Source: Torymus aiolomorphi (lineage: Eukaryota; Arthropoda; Insecta; Hymenoptera; Torymidae). From it: 64,000 bases of DNA. The stretch spans positions 97,818,442-97,882,441 of the forward strand of contig CM070874.1 of NCBI GenBank assembly GCA_036365515.1. Direction: 5' to 3'. Positions 37,401-50,705 of this stretch are shown in pieces (within the stretch, counting starts at the first letter, position 1; every line of letters begins with the position of its first letter). Made by a program: the position numbers and the translations under genes. The notes below the pieces were generated by a model, which saw nothing but the letters and a program-made list of their open reading frames with translations, did not search any database and had not been told where the DNA came from.

Positions 37401-37600
37401 CCAATGTTCTACAGGTTGATGTTAGAAAGCGGGAATTATAGGTGTTCCTGAATGCTAGCGACATTGTCAATATAATGAATTAAATAATTAGCTCTTTTAT
37501 CATTGTAAGATTCTATACTCTATATTAATATTACATAATTATGGAACCAATGTGCAAAGACGATTATTCAACAAATTTAAATACTGAAAGTGTATAAGAT

Positions 37601-38058
37601 TCAGGAAGCTTAAGGAGTTTTTTCGTGATCCGAGTGGAAGTTTGAGGAGTTTTCAGAAGTTTGGGAAGCCTCTTCAAACTTCCTCAGCACTCGCCTAGAT
37701 GTTTGGGGAGCTCTTCAGGAGGAAGTCCGTAATTTTGAGGTGCTTCTCAATCATTATTCCGGAAATTTGATGTGTATCCATAAAAATTACAATACACCTC
37801 CTTAAACTCCCATGAGTGTACCGTACACCTCCTCAATCATCCAAGAGTGTACTGCAAGCCTCCTCAAACTTCGAAGGGTGTACTGCTAACCTCCTCAAAC
37901 TTCCAAGAGTGTACTGCTAACCTCCTCAATAATCCAAGAGTGTACTACAAACCTCCTCAAACTTCCAAAAGTCTACTGCTAACCTCCTCAAACTTCCAAG
38001 AGTGTACTGCTAACCTCCTCAAACTTCCAAGAGTGTACCGTTACCCTTCTTAAACTAC
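37601..38058 (+). repeat. 31-bp minisatellite M, module B copy 2
   Basis: Same unit order as the 20061 copy, including the variant unit CCTCCTCAATAATCCAAGAG. Confidence 0.9.
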
Positions 38059-39869
38059 CGTGGTCGAAATTTCAATAACATTCTGTCAAATTTCACGAAT
38101 ATTATATATAACGTTTAATTGTACAAATATGCAATCAACAAACAGGCACACTGTACTACAGAAGACATCGACTATTTCTTTATACAATTTGAGAATTTGA
38201 GATAGTCTATTTCCATGAATCGATCTCCAATGTTTCGAAAACGAAATCTAATCTCGGAAGGAGTAAAAGAAAGTTCAAGTACGACGCGCCTAGCACGCTG
38301 TCCCTTATAAAATTTGAGAGTTCGAAATAATCTATTTCTGGCTTCCAAACTCGTAATCGATCTCGTAACCTCGAAAGAAATCGAGAAAGAGCTCTTGAAT
38401 AAAATAATTTCTTGAATTGAGATTAAAGATGTTAGGGCGATTTATGGTTTCTTAAGAATTTCTTGAAACTTGCAAGGTAGACTCTTATTGCTACTATGCA
38501 CAACATCTGCAAATTTCAGAAAGTCTAGCTATCCGTATCTGAGATATAAGCTCCGAAAGATACAAAAATTAACACTTATGAGCTAGTCGACATGCCGAGA
38601 ATGTTACTAAATTAGTTGAAAACCAAATAAATTTTGTTAAAAAATTGCTATCTAGTGTAGGTAACTAATTCCAATTAATCTCCAAGCTATGGAATTTGAC
38701 AACGACTTTATATCGCCTCTACCGGCTCCACTTTTATGGTAGATTATGCGGCACACATTGGTTGAGAGAAGGAGGTGCCAAAAGCCGTAATGTTAGGTGA
38801 TCATCAATCTTAAAGATATTTATAATATACTGGAATACTTATAATGACTTCTATATTCTATACACTAAATTAATATCACAAAATTGTGCAACCGATGGGC
38901 TAAGACGATTTTTCAACAACTCTAAAAACTGAAAGTTCGGAATATATTATAGTATTCTTATTGAATAACATTAATTTATTCCATCAACATAAGTAAATTA
39001 ATTTATTGAGCCATTATATTGAATACGAATAGGTATCATATTTATCTGCAAGCAAATTAAAACTAGAATATGCACGATCAATCTAGTCGCGATAAGGCTG
39101 TGCCGTTTTCACTATCAGTGTAAATGAGCTTCTGAGATAAGTGTACACGTCCGAGAGAATTCGAAAATATTCGCATTTGATATACATTGTTGAGTAGAAT
39201 GATACTGAGTTAGCTAATACCAAATAAATTGTGTTAAAAAATTGTTATCTACTGTAGGTAACTAATTCCAATTAATCTACAAGATTTGGAATTTGACTAC
39301 GAATTTATATCGCCTCTACCGACTCCACTTTTATGGGAGATTATGCAGCACACATTGGTTGAGAGAAGGAGGTGCCAAAAGCCGTAATGTTAGGTGATCA
39401 TCAATCTTAAAGATATTTATAATATACTCGAATAATTATAATGACCACTTCTTTCATTGTATTATTCTATACACTAAATTAATATCACACAATTATCCAA
39501 CCAATGTGCAAAGACGTTTTTTCAACAACTCTAAAAACTCAAAGTTCGGAATATATTATAGTATTCTGACTGAATAACACTGATTTATTCCATCTACATA
39601 AGTAAAATAATTTATTGTGCCATTTTATTGAATCCGAATACGTATCATATTTATCTACAAGCCAATTAAAACTACAATATGCACGATCAATTTGGTCGCG
39701 AAAAGGCGGTGTCGTTTTCACTGGCAGGGGAAATGAGCTTCTGACATAAGTGTACACATCCGAGATAATTAACTAGAAAATACTCGTATTAGATATATAT
39801 TATTGAGTAGAATAATGTTACGAAATTAGTTGTAAATAAAATAAATTTTGTTAAAAAGTTGTTATCTAG

Positions 39870-40096
39870 TGTTACGTGTGCGTAGTAAGCACAAGGTGTC
39901 GAGGCGAATCGGGTTGAATCGAGCAACATGAGGATGACTCAATTCAAGAGGTGCACCGGCTTGGGTAGCTCAGTGGTCAGAGCACTCGTCGCGAAAACGA
40001 AGTTCCGAGGTTCAAGTCCACGCCGAGTCACGCCGTGCTATTTTTTATCGAGTCATCCCCATTTATTTATTCATCTGCGATTATTAAATCATAACA
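39870..40096 (+). mobile_element. tRNA-like element, type 1 (227 bp)
   Basis: Type-1 copy. The right end is mutated to CATAACA and one C is lost in the CCCC run. The tRNA-like part (39959-40029) and T6 run are kept. Confidence 0.78.
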
Positions 40097-43000
40097 CTAG
40101 TTTAGGTAATTAATTGCAATTAATCTCCAAGGTATGGAATTTGACCATGATTTTATATTGCCACTACCGACTCCACTTTTATGATAGATTATGCAGCACA
40201 CATAGGGTTGTGAAAAGAAAGTGCCAAAAGCGGTAATGTCAGGTGATCTTCAATCTTAAAGATATTTATAATATACTGGAATATTTATAATGACCGCATC
40301 TTTCATTATATTATTATATGCACTAAATTAATATCACACAATTATGCAACCGATGGGCAAAGACGATTTTTCAGCTTCTCTAAAAACTGAAAGTTCGGAA
40401 TATAATATAGTTTTCATAACGTCTCCACTTTTATGGTAGATTATGCAACACACATATGGTAGCGAGAAGGAGGTGGCAATATTGTACAGGTATTCGTGGG
40501 GACGGTAGATAGCGGTAATCTTAGGTGATCTTAAATCTCAAAGATACTTATAATATAATGAAATATTTATAATGACCGCATCTTTCATTGTATTATTCTA
40601 TACACTAAATTAATATTACACAATTATGCACCCAATGGGCAGAGAAGATTTTTCACCAACTCTAAAAATTGAAAGTTTGTACCATATTATAGTATTCTAA
40701 CTATATAACACTAATTTATTCCTTGTACGCAAGTTCATTGATTAGTGGATAATTCTATTGAATACGAATAGGTATCATATTTATCTACAAGCAAATTAAA
40801 ACTACAATATGCACGATCAATTTGGTCGCGAAATGGCGGTGTCGAATTCACTGCCAGAGGAAATGAGCTTCTGACATAAGTGTACACGTCCGAGAGAATT
40901 ATTAGAAAATATTCGCTTTAACTATTTATTTTTGTGTAGAATTTTACTAAATTAGTTGAAAACCAAATAAATTTCGTTAAAAAATTTGTTCTCTAGTGTA
41001 GGTTATTTATTCCAATTATCTCCAAGGTATGGAATTGGACAACGGCTTTATATCGCCTCTACCGACTCCACTTTTATGGTAGATTATGCACCACACAAAG
41101 GGTTGCGAAAAGGCGGTGCCAAATGCGGTAATGTTAGGTGATCTTCAATCTTAAAGATATTTATAACATCCTGGAATATTTATAATGACCACTTCTTTGA
41201 TTGTATTAGTATATACACATACTTAATATCACACAATTGTGCAACCGATGGGCAAAAGACGATTTTTCAACAAACTTTGAAAACTGAAAGTTCGGAATAT
41301 ATTATAGTATTCTGACGGAATAACATTGACTTTTCCATCTGCATAAGTAAATTAATTTATTGAGCCATTTTATTGAACACAAATTGGTATCATATTTATC
41401 TACAAGCAAATTAAAACTACAATATGCATGATCTCTGTGGTCGCGAAAAGGAGGTGTCAGTGCGTTCACGACAATTATTAGAAAATACGCGCATTAGATA
41501 TATATTGGTGAGTAGAATGTTATTAAATTAGTTGTAAAAACGAAATAAATTTTGTTAAAAAATTGTTATCTAGTGTAGGTAATTAATTCCAATTAGTCTT
41601 CAAGATATGGAATATGACCACGACTTTATATCGCGTCTATCGACTTGCCATTTATGTAGAATATGCGGCACACATAGGGTTGCGAAAAGGATGTGCCAAA
41701 AGCCGTAATGTTAGGTAATCTTCAATCTTAAAAATATTTACAATATACTGGAATATTTATAATGACCACTTCTTTCATTGTATTATTCTATACACTAAAT
41801 TAATATCACACAATTATGCAACCGATGGGCAAACACGATTTTTCAACCACTCTAAAAACTGAAAGTTCGGAATATATTATAGTATTGTAATTGAATAACA
41901 TTAATTTAGTCCATCAACATAAGTAAATTAATTTATTGAACGATTTTATTGAATACTAAAAGATATCATATTTATCTACAATGAAATTAAAACTACAATA
42001 TGCACCATCAATCTGGTCGCGAAATGGCGGTGTCGTTTATACTGACAGTGGAAATGAGCTTCTGACATAAGTGTACACGTTCGAGACAATTAATTCGAAA
42101 ATATTCGCATTAGATATATATTGTTCAGTAGAATGTTACTAAATTAGTTGAAACCCAAATAAATTTTGTTAAAAAATTGTTATCTAGTGTAGGTAATTAA
42201 TTCCAATTAGTCTTCAAGGTATAGAATATGATCACGACCTTATATCGCGTCTACCGACTTGCCATTTATGTAGAATATGCAGCACACATAGGGTTGCGAA
42301 AAGGAGGTGCCAAAACCTGTAATGTTAGATAATCTTCAATCTTAAAGATATTTACAATATACTGGAATATTTATAATAACCACTTCTTTCATTGTATTAT
42401 TCTATACACTAAATTAATATCACACAATTATCCAACCAATGTGCAAAGACGTTTTTTCAATAACTCTAAAAACTCAAAATTCGGAATATATTATAGTATT
42501 CTGACTGAATAACATTGATTTATTCCATCTACATAAGTAATATAATTTATTGTGCCATTTTATTGAATACGAATAGGTATCATATTTATCTACAATGAAA
42601 TTAAAACTACAATATGCACGATCAATCTGGTCGCGAAATGGCGGTGTCGTTTATACTGACAGTGGAAATGAGCTTCTGACATAAGTGTACACATCCGAGA
42701 GAATTACTAGAAAATATTCGCTTTAAATATATATTGTTGAGTAGAATGATACTAAATTAGTAGAATACGAAATAAATTTTGTTAAAAAATTGTTATCTAG
42801 CTTAGGTAATTAATTTCAATTAATCTCCAAGGTATGGAATTTGACCACGACTTTATATCGCCTCTACCGACTCCACTTTTATGGTAGATTATGCAGCACA
42901 CATATGGTTGGGAGAATGAGGTGGGAATTTTGTACAGGTATTTGTGGGGACGGTACATATCGGTAATCTTAGGTAATCTTCAAACTTAAAGATATTTACA

Positions 43001-43785
43001 ATATACTGGAATATTTATAATGACCACTTCTTTCTCATTGTATTATTCTATACACTAAATTAATATCAGACAATTATGCAACCAATGGGCAAAGGCGATT
43101 TTTCAGCAACTCTAAAAACTCAAAGTTCGGAATATATTATAGTATTCTGACTGAATTACATTGATTTATTCCATCTACATAAGTAAATTAATTTATTGTG
43201 CCATTTTATTGAATACGAAAAGATATCATATTTATATACAATGAAAATAAAACTACAATATGCACGATCTGTGTGGTTGCGAAAAGTCAGTGTCGTCTTT
43301 ACTGACAGTGGTAATGAGCTTCTGACATAAGTGTACACGTCCGAGACAATTAATTCGAAAATATTCACATTAGATATATATTGTTCAGTAGAATGTTACT
43401 AAATTACTTGAAAACCAAATAAATTTTGTTAAAAAATTGTTATCTAGTATAGGTAACTAAATCCAATTAATCTCCAAGCTATGGAATTTGACCACAACTT
43501 TATAACGCCTCTACGGACTCCACTTTTATGGTAGATTATGCAGCACACATTGGTTGCGAGAAGGAGGTGGCAATTTTGTACATGTATTTGTGGTGACGGT
43601 ACATATCGGTAATCTTAGGTGATCTTCAATCTTAAAGATATTTATAATATACTGAAATATTTATAATGACCACTTCTTTCATTTTATTATTCTATACACT
43701 AAATTAATATCACACAATTATGCAACCGATGGGCAAAGTCGATTTCTCAACAACTCTAAAAACTGAAAGTTCGGAATATATTATA

Positions 43786-45481
43786 CAGTGCGTTCCAAAA
43801 CTATAGAAACACCTAGCTGTAACACGATTAACGTAGCGTAGACCTTGCAAATGATATAATAACCGGGCCAATCTTCCTTTAACATATTTTAAACATGAAA
43901 TTTGAACGAAATCATTTGTTTCAAGGGATTAAAAGACATCAAAATATTTCTTTTATTCACTTTATTTAAAAAATAAACCAATTATCATTAATTTCGCCGT
44001 CCCACAACTATAGAAACACTATAAAAATTCGCTATTAAACTGATTAATACTTCTATTTTTATTTATAGTTTTTATTAAATTGTTATCAAATAATATAAAA
44101 TTGACTATTTTTATGTATAGAATATATTTATTTTCAGAAGATAGTCGACATTTTCTTAATAACTTATTAAATAATTTAATTTTCAACTGCGTTTTTACAC
44201 AATAGTTTATATAACAAATATTTTAATCTTATTTTGGCTTATAAAATTAATTTTTTATGTATGTTTATGTTTATAATTTCGCTATCTGTTACTCCCAGCC
44301 CAGTTTATATGTGTTTTAAAGACGATTACCAGTAACCATTTCTAAATCATCGGTACATCGAGTATTGCAACAATCTACTGTTATCACTAGACAAAAAATG
44401 CAGAAAGCTCCGAGATTACTGCCAAGACATAAAGATGCTAGACTCGAGTTTGCTAAATTGAATATGAATACAAACTTTAAAATGGTAAATAATTATTAAC
44501 GTTTTAGATTAACGAAAAACTGTGATGATTTTTAATTTTTAAGGTGGTATTCTCAGATGAAAAAAAATTTAACATTGACGGACCAGATGGAGTGCACTCT
44601 TATTGGAGAGATTTACGAAAAAATCCCCAATACTTTTCCCGTAGAAATTTTGGTGGTGGTAGCTTAATGGTATGGGGAGCATTTAGTTTTCATGGAATCT
44701 TACCGTTGGCATTTCCATCTTGCAAAATGAATTCAGCAGAGTACATTTGTGTGTTGGAAACTAATTTATTACCTTTTTTGGACAGCAATGAACATTTAGA
44801 TCTAATTTTTCAACAAGACAATACGGCAATACATGGAAGTCGGGAAACAAAACAATGGGTAACTGATTATGACATCTTAGTTTTAAAATGGCCTGCGTGT
44901 TCTCCGGACATGAACCCAGTAGAAAATCTTTGGGGTATTCTTGTTCGTGAAGTGTATGCCGATAATAAACAATACAATTCTGTTCGAGAGTTAAAAAATG
45001 CAGTCCTGCAAGCATGGCGAGCGATTGATGTAAATACCATAAATAAATTGGTCGCCAGTATGCAGAGCCGTATTTTTGAATTAATAAAAAACAAAGATGG
45101 GCCAACAAAGTACTAAAATTTATTTATTTTATGTATTAAATTATTCAAATTTGTATTATTTTGTATAAAATTAATGTAAACTAATATTTTATAAATAATT
45201 AATGAAAATGAATAGAAGTATTACTCAGTTTAATAGCGAATTTTTATACTGTTTCTATAGTTATGGGACGGCGAAATTAATGATAATTTGTTTATTTTTT
45301 AAATAAAGTGAAAAAAAAAATATTTTGATGTCTTTTAATCCCTTGAAACAAATGATTTCGTTCAAATTTCATGTTTAAAATATGTTAAAGAAAGATTGGC
45401 CCTGTTATTATATCATTTGCAAGGTCTACGCTACGTTTATCGTGTTACAACTAGGTGTTTCTATAGTTTTGGGACGCACTG
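43786..45481 (+). mobile_element. Tc1-type transposon copy 4
   Basis: 1696 bp, same TA target position. The long inverted repeats and inner/outer repeat words are intact. Confidence 0.92.
44320..45116 (+). CDS. Tc1-type DD34E transposase, truncated (copy 4)
   Basis: Exons 44320-44484 and 44544-45116, intron 44485-44543. One amino-acid change is visible against the other copies: Asn109 of exon 2 becomes Tyr (WVTDYDIL), between the second Asp and the catalytic Glu. The DD34E residues themselves are unchanged. The N-terminus is truncated as in the others. Confidence 0.85.
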
Positions 45482-45796
45482 TAGTATTATGACTGAATAA
45501 CATTAATTTATTCCATCTACATAAGTAAATTAATTTATTGATCCATTTTATTGAATACGAATAGGTATCATATTTATCTACAATAAAATTAAAACTACAA
45601 TGTGCATGATCTGTGTGGTCGCGAAAAGGCGTTGTCGTTTTTACTGACAGTGGAAATGAGCTTCTGACATAAGTGTACATATCCGAGATAATTAACTAGA
45701 AAATACTCGTATTAGATATATATATATTATTGAGTGGAATAATGTTACGAAATTAGTTGTAAATAAAACAAATTTTGTTAAGAAGTTGTTATCTAG

Positions 45797-46024
45797 TGTT
45801 ACGTGTGCGTAGTAAGCACAAGGTGTCGAGGCGAATCGGGATGAATCGAGCAACATGAGGATGACTCAATTCAAGAGCTGCATCAGCTTCGGTAGCTCAG
45901 TGGTCAGAGCACTCTTCGCGAAAAAGAAGTTCCGAGGTTCAAGTCCACGCCGAGTCACGCCGTGCTATTTTTTATCGAGTCATCCTCGATTTATTTATTC
46001 ATCTCCGATTATTAAATCGTAACA
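45797..46024 (+). mobile_element. tRNA-like 228-bp element, type 2
   Basis: Type-2 copy with intact ends and T6 run. The tRNA-like part is at 45886-45956. Confidence 0.78.
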
Positions 46025-48160
46025 CTAGTTTAGGTAATTAATTGCAATTATTCTCCAAGGTATGGAATTTGTCCACGTCTTTATATTGCCACTCCCGACT
46101 CCACTTTTATGGTAGATTATGCAGCACACATAGGGTTGTGAAAAGGAAGTGCCAAAAGCGATAATGTTAGGTGATCTTCAATCTTAAAGATATTTATAAT
46201 ATACTGGAATATTTATAATGACCGCCTCTTTCATTATATTATTATATGCACGAAATTAATATCACACAATTATGCAACCGATGGGGAAAGACGATTTTTC
46301 AACTTCTTTAAAAACTGAAAGTTCGGAATATAACATAGTTTTCATAACGTCTCCACTTTTATGGTAGATTATGCAACACACATATGGTAGCGAGAAGGAG
46401 GTGGCAATATTGTACAGGTATTTGTGGGAACGGTAGATAGCGGTAATCTTAGGTGATGTTCAATCTCAAAGATATTTATAATATAATGAAATATTTATAG
46501 TGACCACTTCTTTCATTGTATTATTCTATACACTAAATTAATATTACACAAGTATGCACCCAATGGGCAGAGAAGATTTTTCACCAACTCTAAAAATTGA
46601 AAGTTTGTACCATATTATAGTATTCTAACTATATAACACTAATTTATTCCATGTACGCAAGTTCATTGATTAGTGGATAATTCTATTGAATACGAATAGG
46701 TATCATATTTATCTACAAGCAAATTAAAACTACAATATGCACTATCAATTTGGTCGCGAAATGGCGGTGTCGAATTCACTGGCAGGGGAAATGAGCTTCT
46801 GACATAAGTGTACACGTCCGAGAGAATTATTAGAAAATATTCGCTTTAACTATTTATTTTTGTGTAGAATTTTACTAAATTAGTTGAAAACCAAATAAAT
46901 TTCGTTAAAAAATTTGTTCTCTAGTTTAGGTTATTTATTCCAATTATCTCCAAGGTATGGAATTGGACAACGGCTTTATATCGCCTCTATCGACTCCACT
47001 TTTATGGTAGATTATGCACCACACAAAGGGTTGCGAAAAGGCGGTGCCAAATGCGGTAATGTTAGGTGATCTTCAATCTTAAAGATATTTATAATATCCT
47101 GGAATATTTATAATGACCACTTCTTTGATTGTATTAGTATATGCACATACTTAATATCACACAATTGTGCAACCGATGGGCAAAAGAAGATTTTTCAACA
47201 AACTTTAAAAATTGAAAGTTCGGAATATATTATAGTATTCTGACGGAATAACATTGACTTTTCCATCTACATAAGTAAATTAATTTATTGAGCGATTTTA
47301 TTGAACACAAATTGGTATCATGTTTATCTACAAGCAAATTAAAACTACACTATGCACGATCAATTTGGTTACGAAAAGGGGGTGCCGTTTTCACTGGCAG
47401 TGGAAATGAGCTTCTGACATAAGTTTACGCGTCCGAGAGAATTATTAGAAAATATGGGCTTTAAATATATATTGGTGAGTAGAATCTTATTAAATTAGTT
47501 GAAAACGAAATAAATTCTGTTAAAAAATTGTTATCTAGTGTAGGTAATTAATTCCAATTAGTCTTCAAGATATGGAATATGACCACGACTTTATATCGCG
47601 TCTATCGACTTGCCATTTATGTAGAATATGCGGCACACATAGGGTTGCGAAAAGGATGTGCCAAAACCCGTAATGTTAGGTAATCTTCAATCTTAAAGAT
47701 ATTTACAATATACTGGAATATTTATAATGACCACTTCTTTCATTGTATTATTCTATACACTAAATTAATATCACACAATTATGCAACCGATGGGCAAACG
47801 CGATTTTTCAACCACTCTAAAAACTGAAAGTTCGGAATATATTATAGTATTGTAATTGAATAACATTAATTTAGTCCATCAACATAAGTAAATTAATTTA
47901 TTGAACGATTTTATTGAATACCAAAAGATATCATATTTATCTACAATGAAATTAAAACTCCAATATGCACGATCAATCTAGTCGCGAAATGGCGGTGTCG
48001 TTTATACTGACGGTGGAAATGAGCTTCTGACATAAGTGTACACGTTCGAGACAATTAATTCGAAAATATTCGCATTAGATATATATTGTTGAGTGGAATG
48101 TTACTAAATTAGTTGAACACCAAATAAATTTTGTTAAAAAATTGTTATCTAGTGTAGGTA

Positions 48161-49085
48161 ATTAATTCGAATTAATGCCCAGTATTCGCATTAGGTGTTT
48201 ATTTTTTAGTAGAAATTACCTTTGTTAGTTGAAAACCAACAAAATCGTGATAATAAATGATTTTCTAGTAAAAGTAAATAATTACAATTAATGTCGAAGA
48301 CAAGGAATATGTTCGGGTCTACCGACTCGACGTTTATGGTAGATTATGAAGCACACATAGGGTCGCGGAAAGGAGATGCCAATGTTCTACAGGTTGATGT
48401 TAGAAAGCGGGAATTATAGGTGTTCCTGAATGCTAGCGACATTGTCAATATAATGAATTAAATAATTAGCTCTTTTATCATTGTAAGATTCTATACTCTA
48501 TATTAATATTACATAATTATGGAACCAATGTGCAAAGACGATTATTCAACAAATTTAAATACTGAAAGTGTATAAGATTCAGGAAGCTTAAGGAGTTTTT
48601 TCGTGATCCGAGTGGAAGTTTGAGGAGTTTTCAGAAGTTTGGGAAGCCTCTTCAAACTTCCTCAGCACTCGCCTAGATGTTTGGGGAGCTCTTCAGGAGG
48701 AAGTCCGTAATTTTGAGGTGCTTCTCAATCATTATTCCGGAAATTTGATGTGTATCCATAAAAATTACAATACACCTCCTTAAACTCCCATGAGTGTACT
48801 GTACACCTCCTCAATCATCCAAGAGTGTACTGCAAGCCTCCTCAAACTTCGAAGGGTGTACTGCTAACCTCCTCAAACTTCCAAGAGTGTACTGCTAACC
48901 TCCTCAATAATCCAAGAGTGTACTACAAACCTCCTCAAACTTCCAAAAGTCTACTGCTAACCTCCTCAAACTTCCAAGAGTGTACTGCTAACCTCCTCAA
49001 ACTTCCAAGAGTGTACCGTTACCCTTCTTAAACTACCGTGGTCGAAATTTCAATAACATTCTGTCAAATTTCACGAATATTATAT
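48161..49085 (+). repeat. Spacer E, minisatellite M and first 50 bp of block F
   Basis: E is at 48161-48575 and M at 48576-49035. F begins at about 49036 and is cut at 49085, within TATTATATATA. F continues at 60836 on the far side of the insertion. Confidence 0.88.
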
Positions 49086-49756
49086 AGAGCCAACTTCAGA
49101 GCGTTATCAAAAAATTTCATTGGCTAATACAGAGTAGGTAAGATAGGTTAGTGTCTACAGGCGCGCGTAGCGCGCTCTGCTTAGAATCTAGTACGATAAA
49201 TTTCAGTAATTGTCGTGAAAATATGAATCTATCCCATGGTTACTATATAAAAAATAGTATTTTTTCCAACACAATTTTTTTTCGTATAATAATCTAATCA
49301 ATGATGAGAGATAGTTTATGAAGGCTTTTTTTTTTTAATTTTTTCAACATCGTAGTACATAATTCCAATTTCTATTTTCTCTCTATTTGTTATTGTACAA
49401 TAAAGCAGAACAACAGGTAAAGATTAACACATTTAGGAATAAGGAGCAATGTACATATGCCGTTCTGCTCTGCTCTGCTCTGTTCTACTCAAATCCTGTC
49501 CAATATCAGTTCAGTTCCGTTTGTAAGCGATTTTCCCGTTGCTTGATTCAGAATTCTGGAGCAGAACGGAGCAGAGCAGGGCCCTTTCTACATATGTGTG
49601 TTCTGTCTGTTCTGTGCGTTCCGACCTACCTACCCGTTCTGCCTGTGTCACCACGGAACAAAAGTAAAGTCGCCGGTCTACTTTATTTGTAGTTTATGGT
49701 GCTGTTTTCAAAACGTTTTTGCTCCGTGTACACCGGCCAACAACAGACACTTATCT

Positions 49757-50340
49757 AGATATCTAGCATACTCGTGACACGTGGCAACAGATTAACATAT
49801 TGAATTTCTGCCATGGGTCACGAATATGCTAGATATCGGACAACGATTTTTTCGCGAGGCGCAAGGCGCAAGGCACGTGTGCCTCTCATGTAGACAGTCC
49901 CTAATATGATAATATAACTAATCAGACACACATTTACTACGTATTATTTAATCATGTAGATAACACATATTAAATTTTGCATCACCACCATTACGATTTT
50001 ACCATTCCGTAAGTTTTTCCGTAACGCATGGGGCCGCCCCCTAAAGCTAAGGGACTATCTACATAAGAGGCACACGTTCCTTACGCCTTGCGCCTCGCGA
50101 AAAAAAATCGTTGTCCGATATCTAGCATACTCGTGACTCGTGGCAACAGATTAACACATTGAGTTTCTGCCATGGGTCACGAATATGCTAGATATCGAAC
50201 AACGATTTTTTTTCGCGAGGCGAAAGGGGCAAGGTACGTGTGTCTCTTAGAGCGATTCCACATAAGAGGGACACGTACGTTGCGCCTTGCGCCTCTCGAA
50301 AAAAATCGTTGTCCGACATCTACCATACTCGTGACCCATG
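49757..50340. repeat. Nested hairpin elements inside the left arm (mirrored at 55992-56575)
   Basis: The word GATATCTAGCATACTCGTGAC and its complement, and CGCGAGGCGCAAGGCG and its complement, alternate along the stretch. They give pairs 49757 with 49836, about 49811-49905 with 50047-50137, and 50172-50255 with 50258-50340. These look like miniature inverted-repeat elements inserted into, or adjacent to, each other. Confidence 0.8.
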
Positions 50341-50576
50341 GCAGAAGTGGAACCGACCTACAGTAACAGTAGCAGTAACAAGTTTTTTTTAAATGTATGT
50401 TTGTTTATTTATTTTAAATAACTTAAATTTAAAATAATTTTAAATTTATTTTAGTAACAATAAAATTTTTAAAACTATACGTTAATAAGAAAGAAAATTT
50501 GTAACTTACTAATGTGTGGAAAAAAATAATTTATACAATTTATTATCTTTAAATCTTATTGTAAATCAGTTACTTC

Positions 50577-50705
50577 AGGGGAATAGGAAATAACATTTGT
50601 TGTATATCTATACATATGGGGAATAGCAAGGAACAACATCGCTGTTCCTCGCTATTCCATATATATATATATACACAACCAATGTTATTTCCTATTCCCC
50701 TGAAC
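50577..50705. mobile_element. 129-bp hairpin element (MITE-like; mirrored at 55627-55755)
   Basis: The ends TTCAGGGGAATAGGAAATAA and the reverse complement pair over about 23 bases, with further pairing inside (GGGGAATAGCAAGGAACA). The pairing leaves only a few unpaired central bases. No coding capacity. Confidence 0.75.

Larger units (their letters stand above)
34178..39869 (+). repeat. Higher-order module B, copy 2 (5692 bp)
   Basis: Monomers 34406-37180, spacer E 37181-37600, minisatellite M 37601-38058, block F 38059-38600, monomers 38601-39869. It has the same length as 16641-22332 and only scattered base differences are visible. Confidence 0.9.
39870..45796 (+). repeat. Higher-order module A, copy 4 (5927 bp)
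   Basis: A full A module with monomers 40097-43785, Tc1 43786-45481 and monomer remainder 45482-45796. Small indels (for example CTTTCTCATTG near 43031) account for the 4-5 extra bases. Confidence 0.9.

Noticed and set aside
49387..49692. 101-codon frame present in both palindrome arms
   Set aside because: It contains repeated GCTCTG sequence, matches no known domain, and is duplicated only because the arms are. Without RNA evidence it is not supported as a gene.
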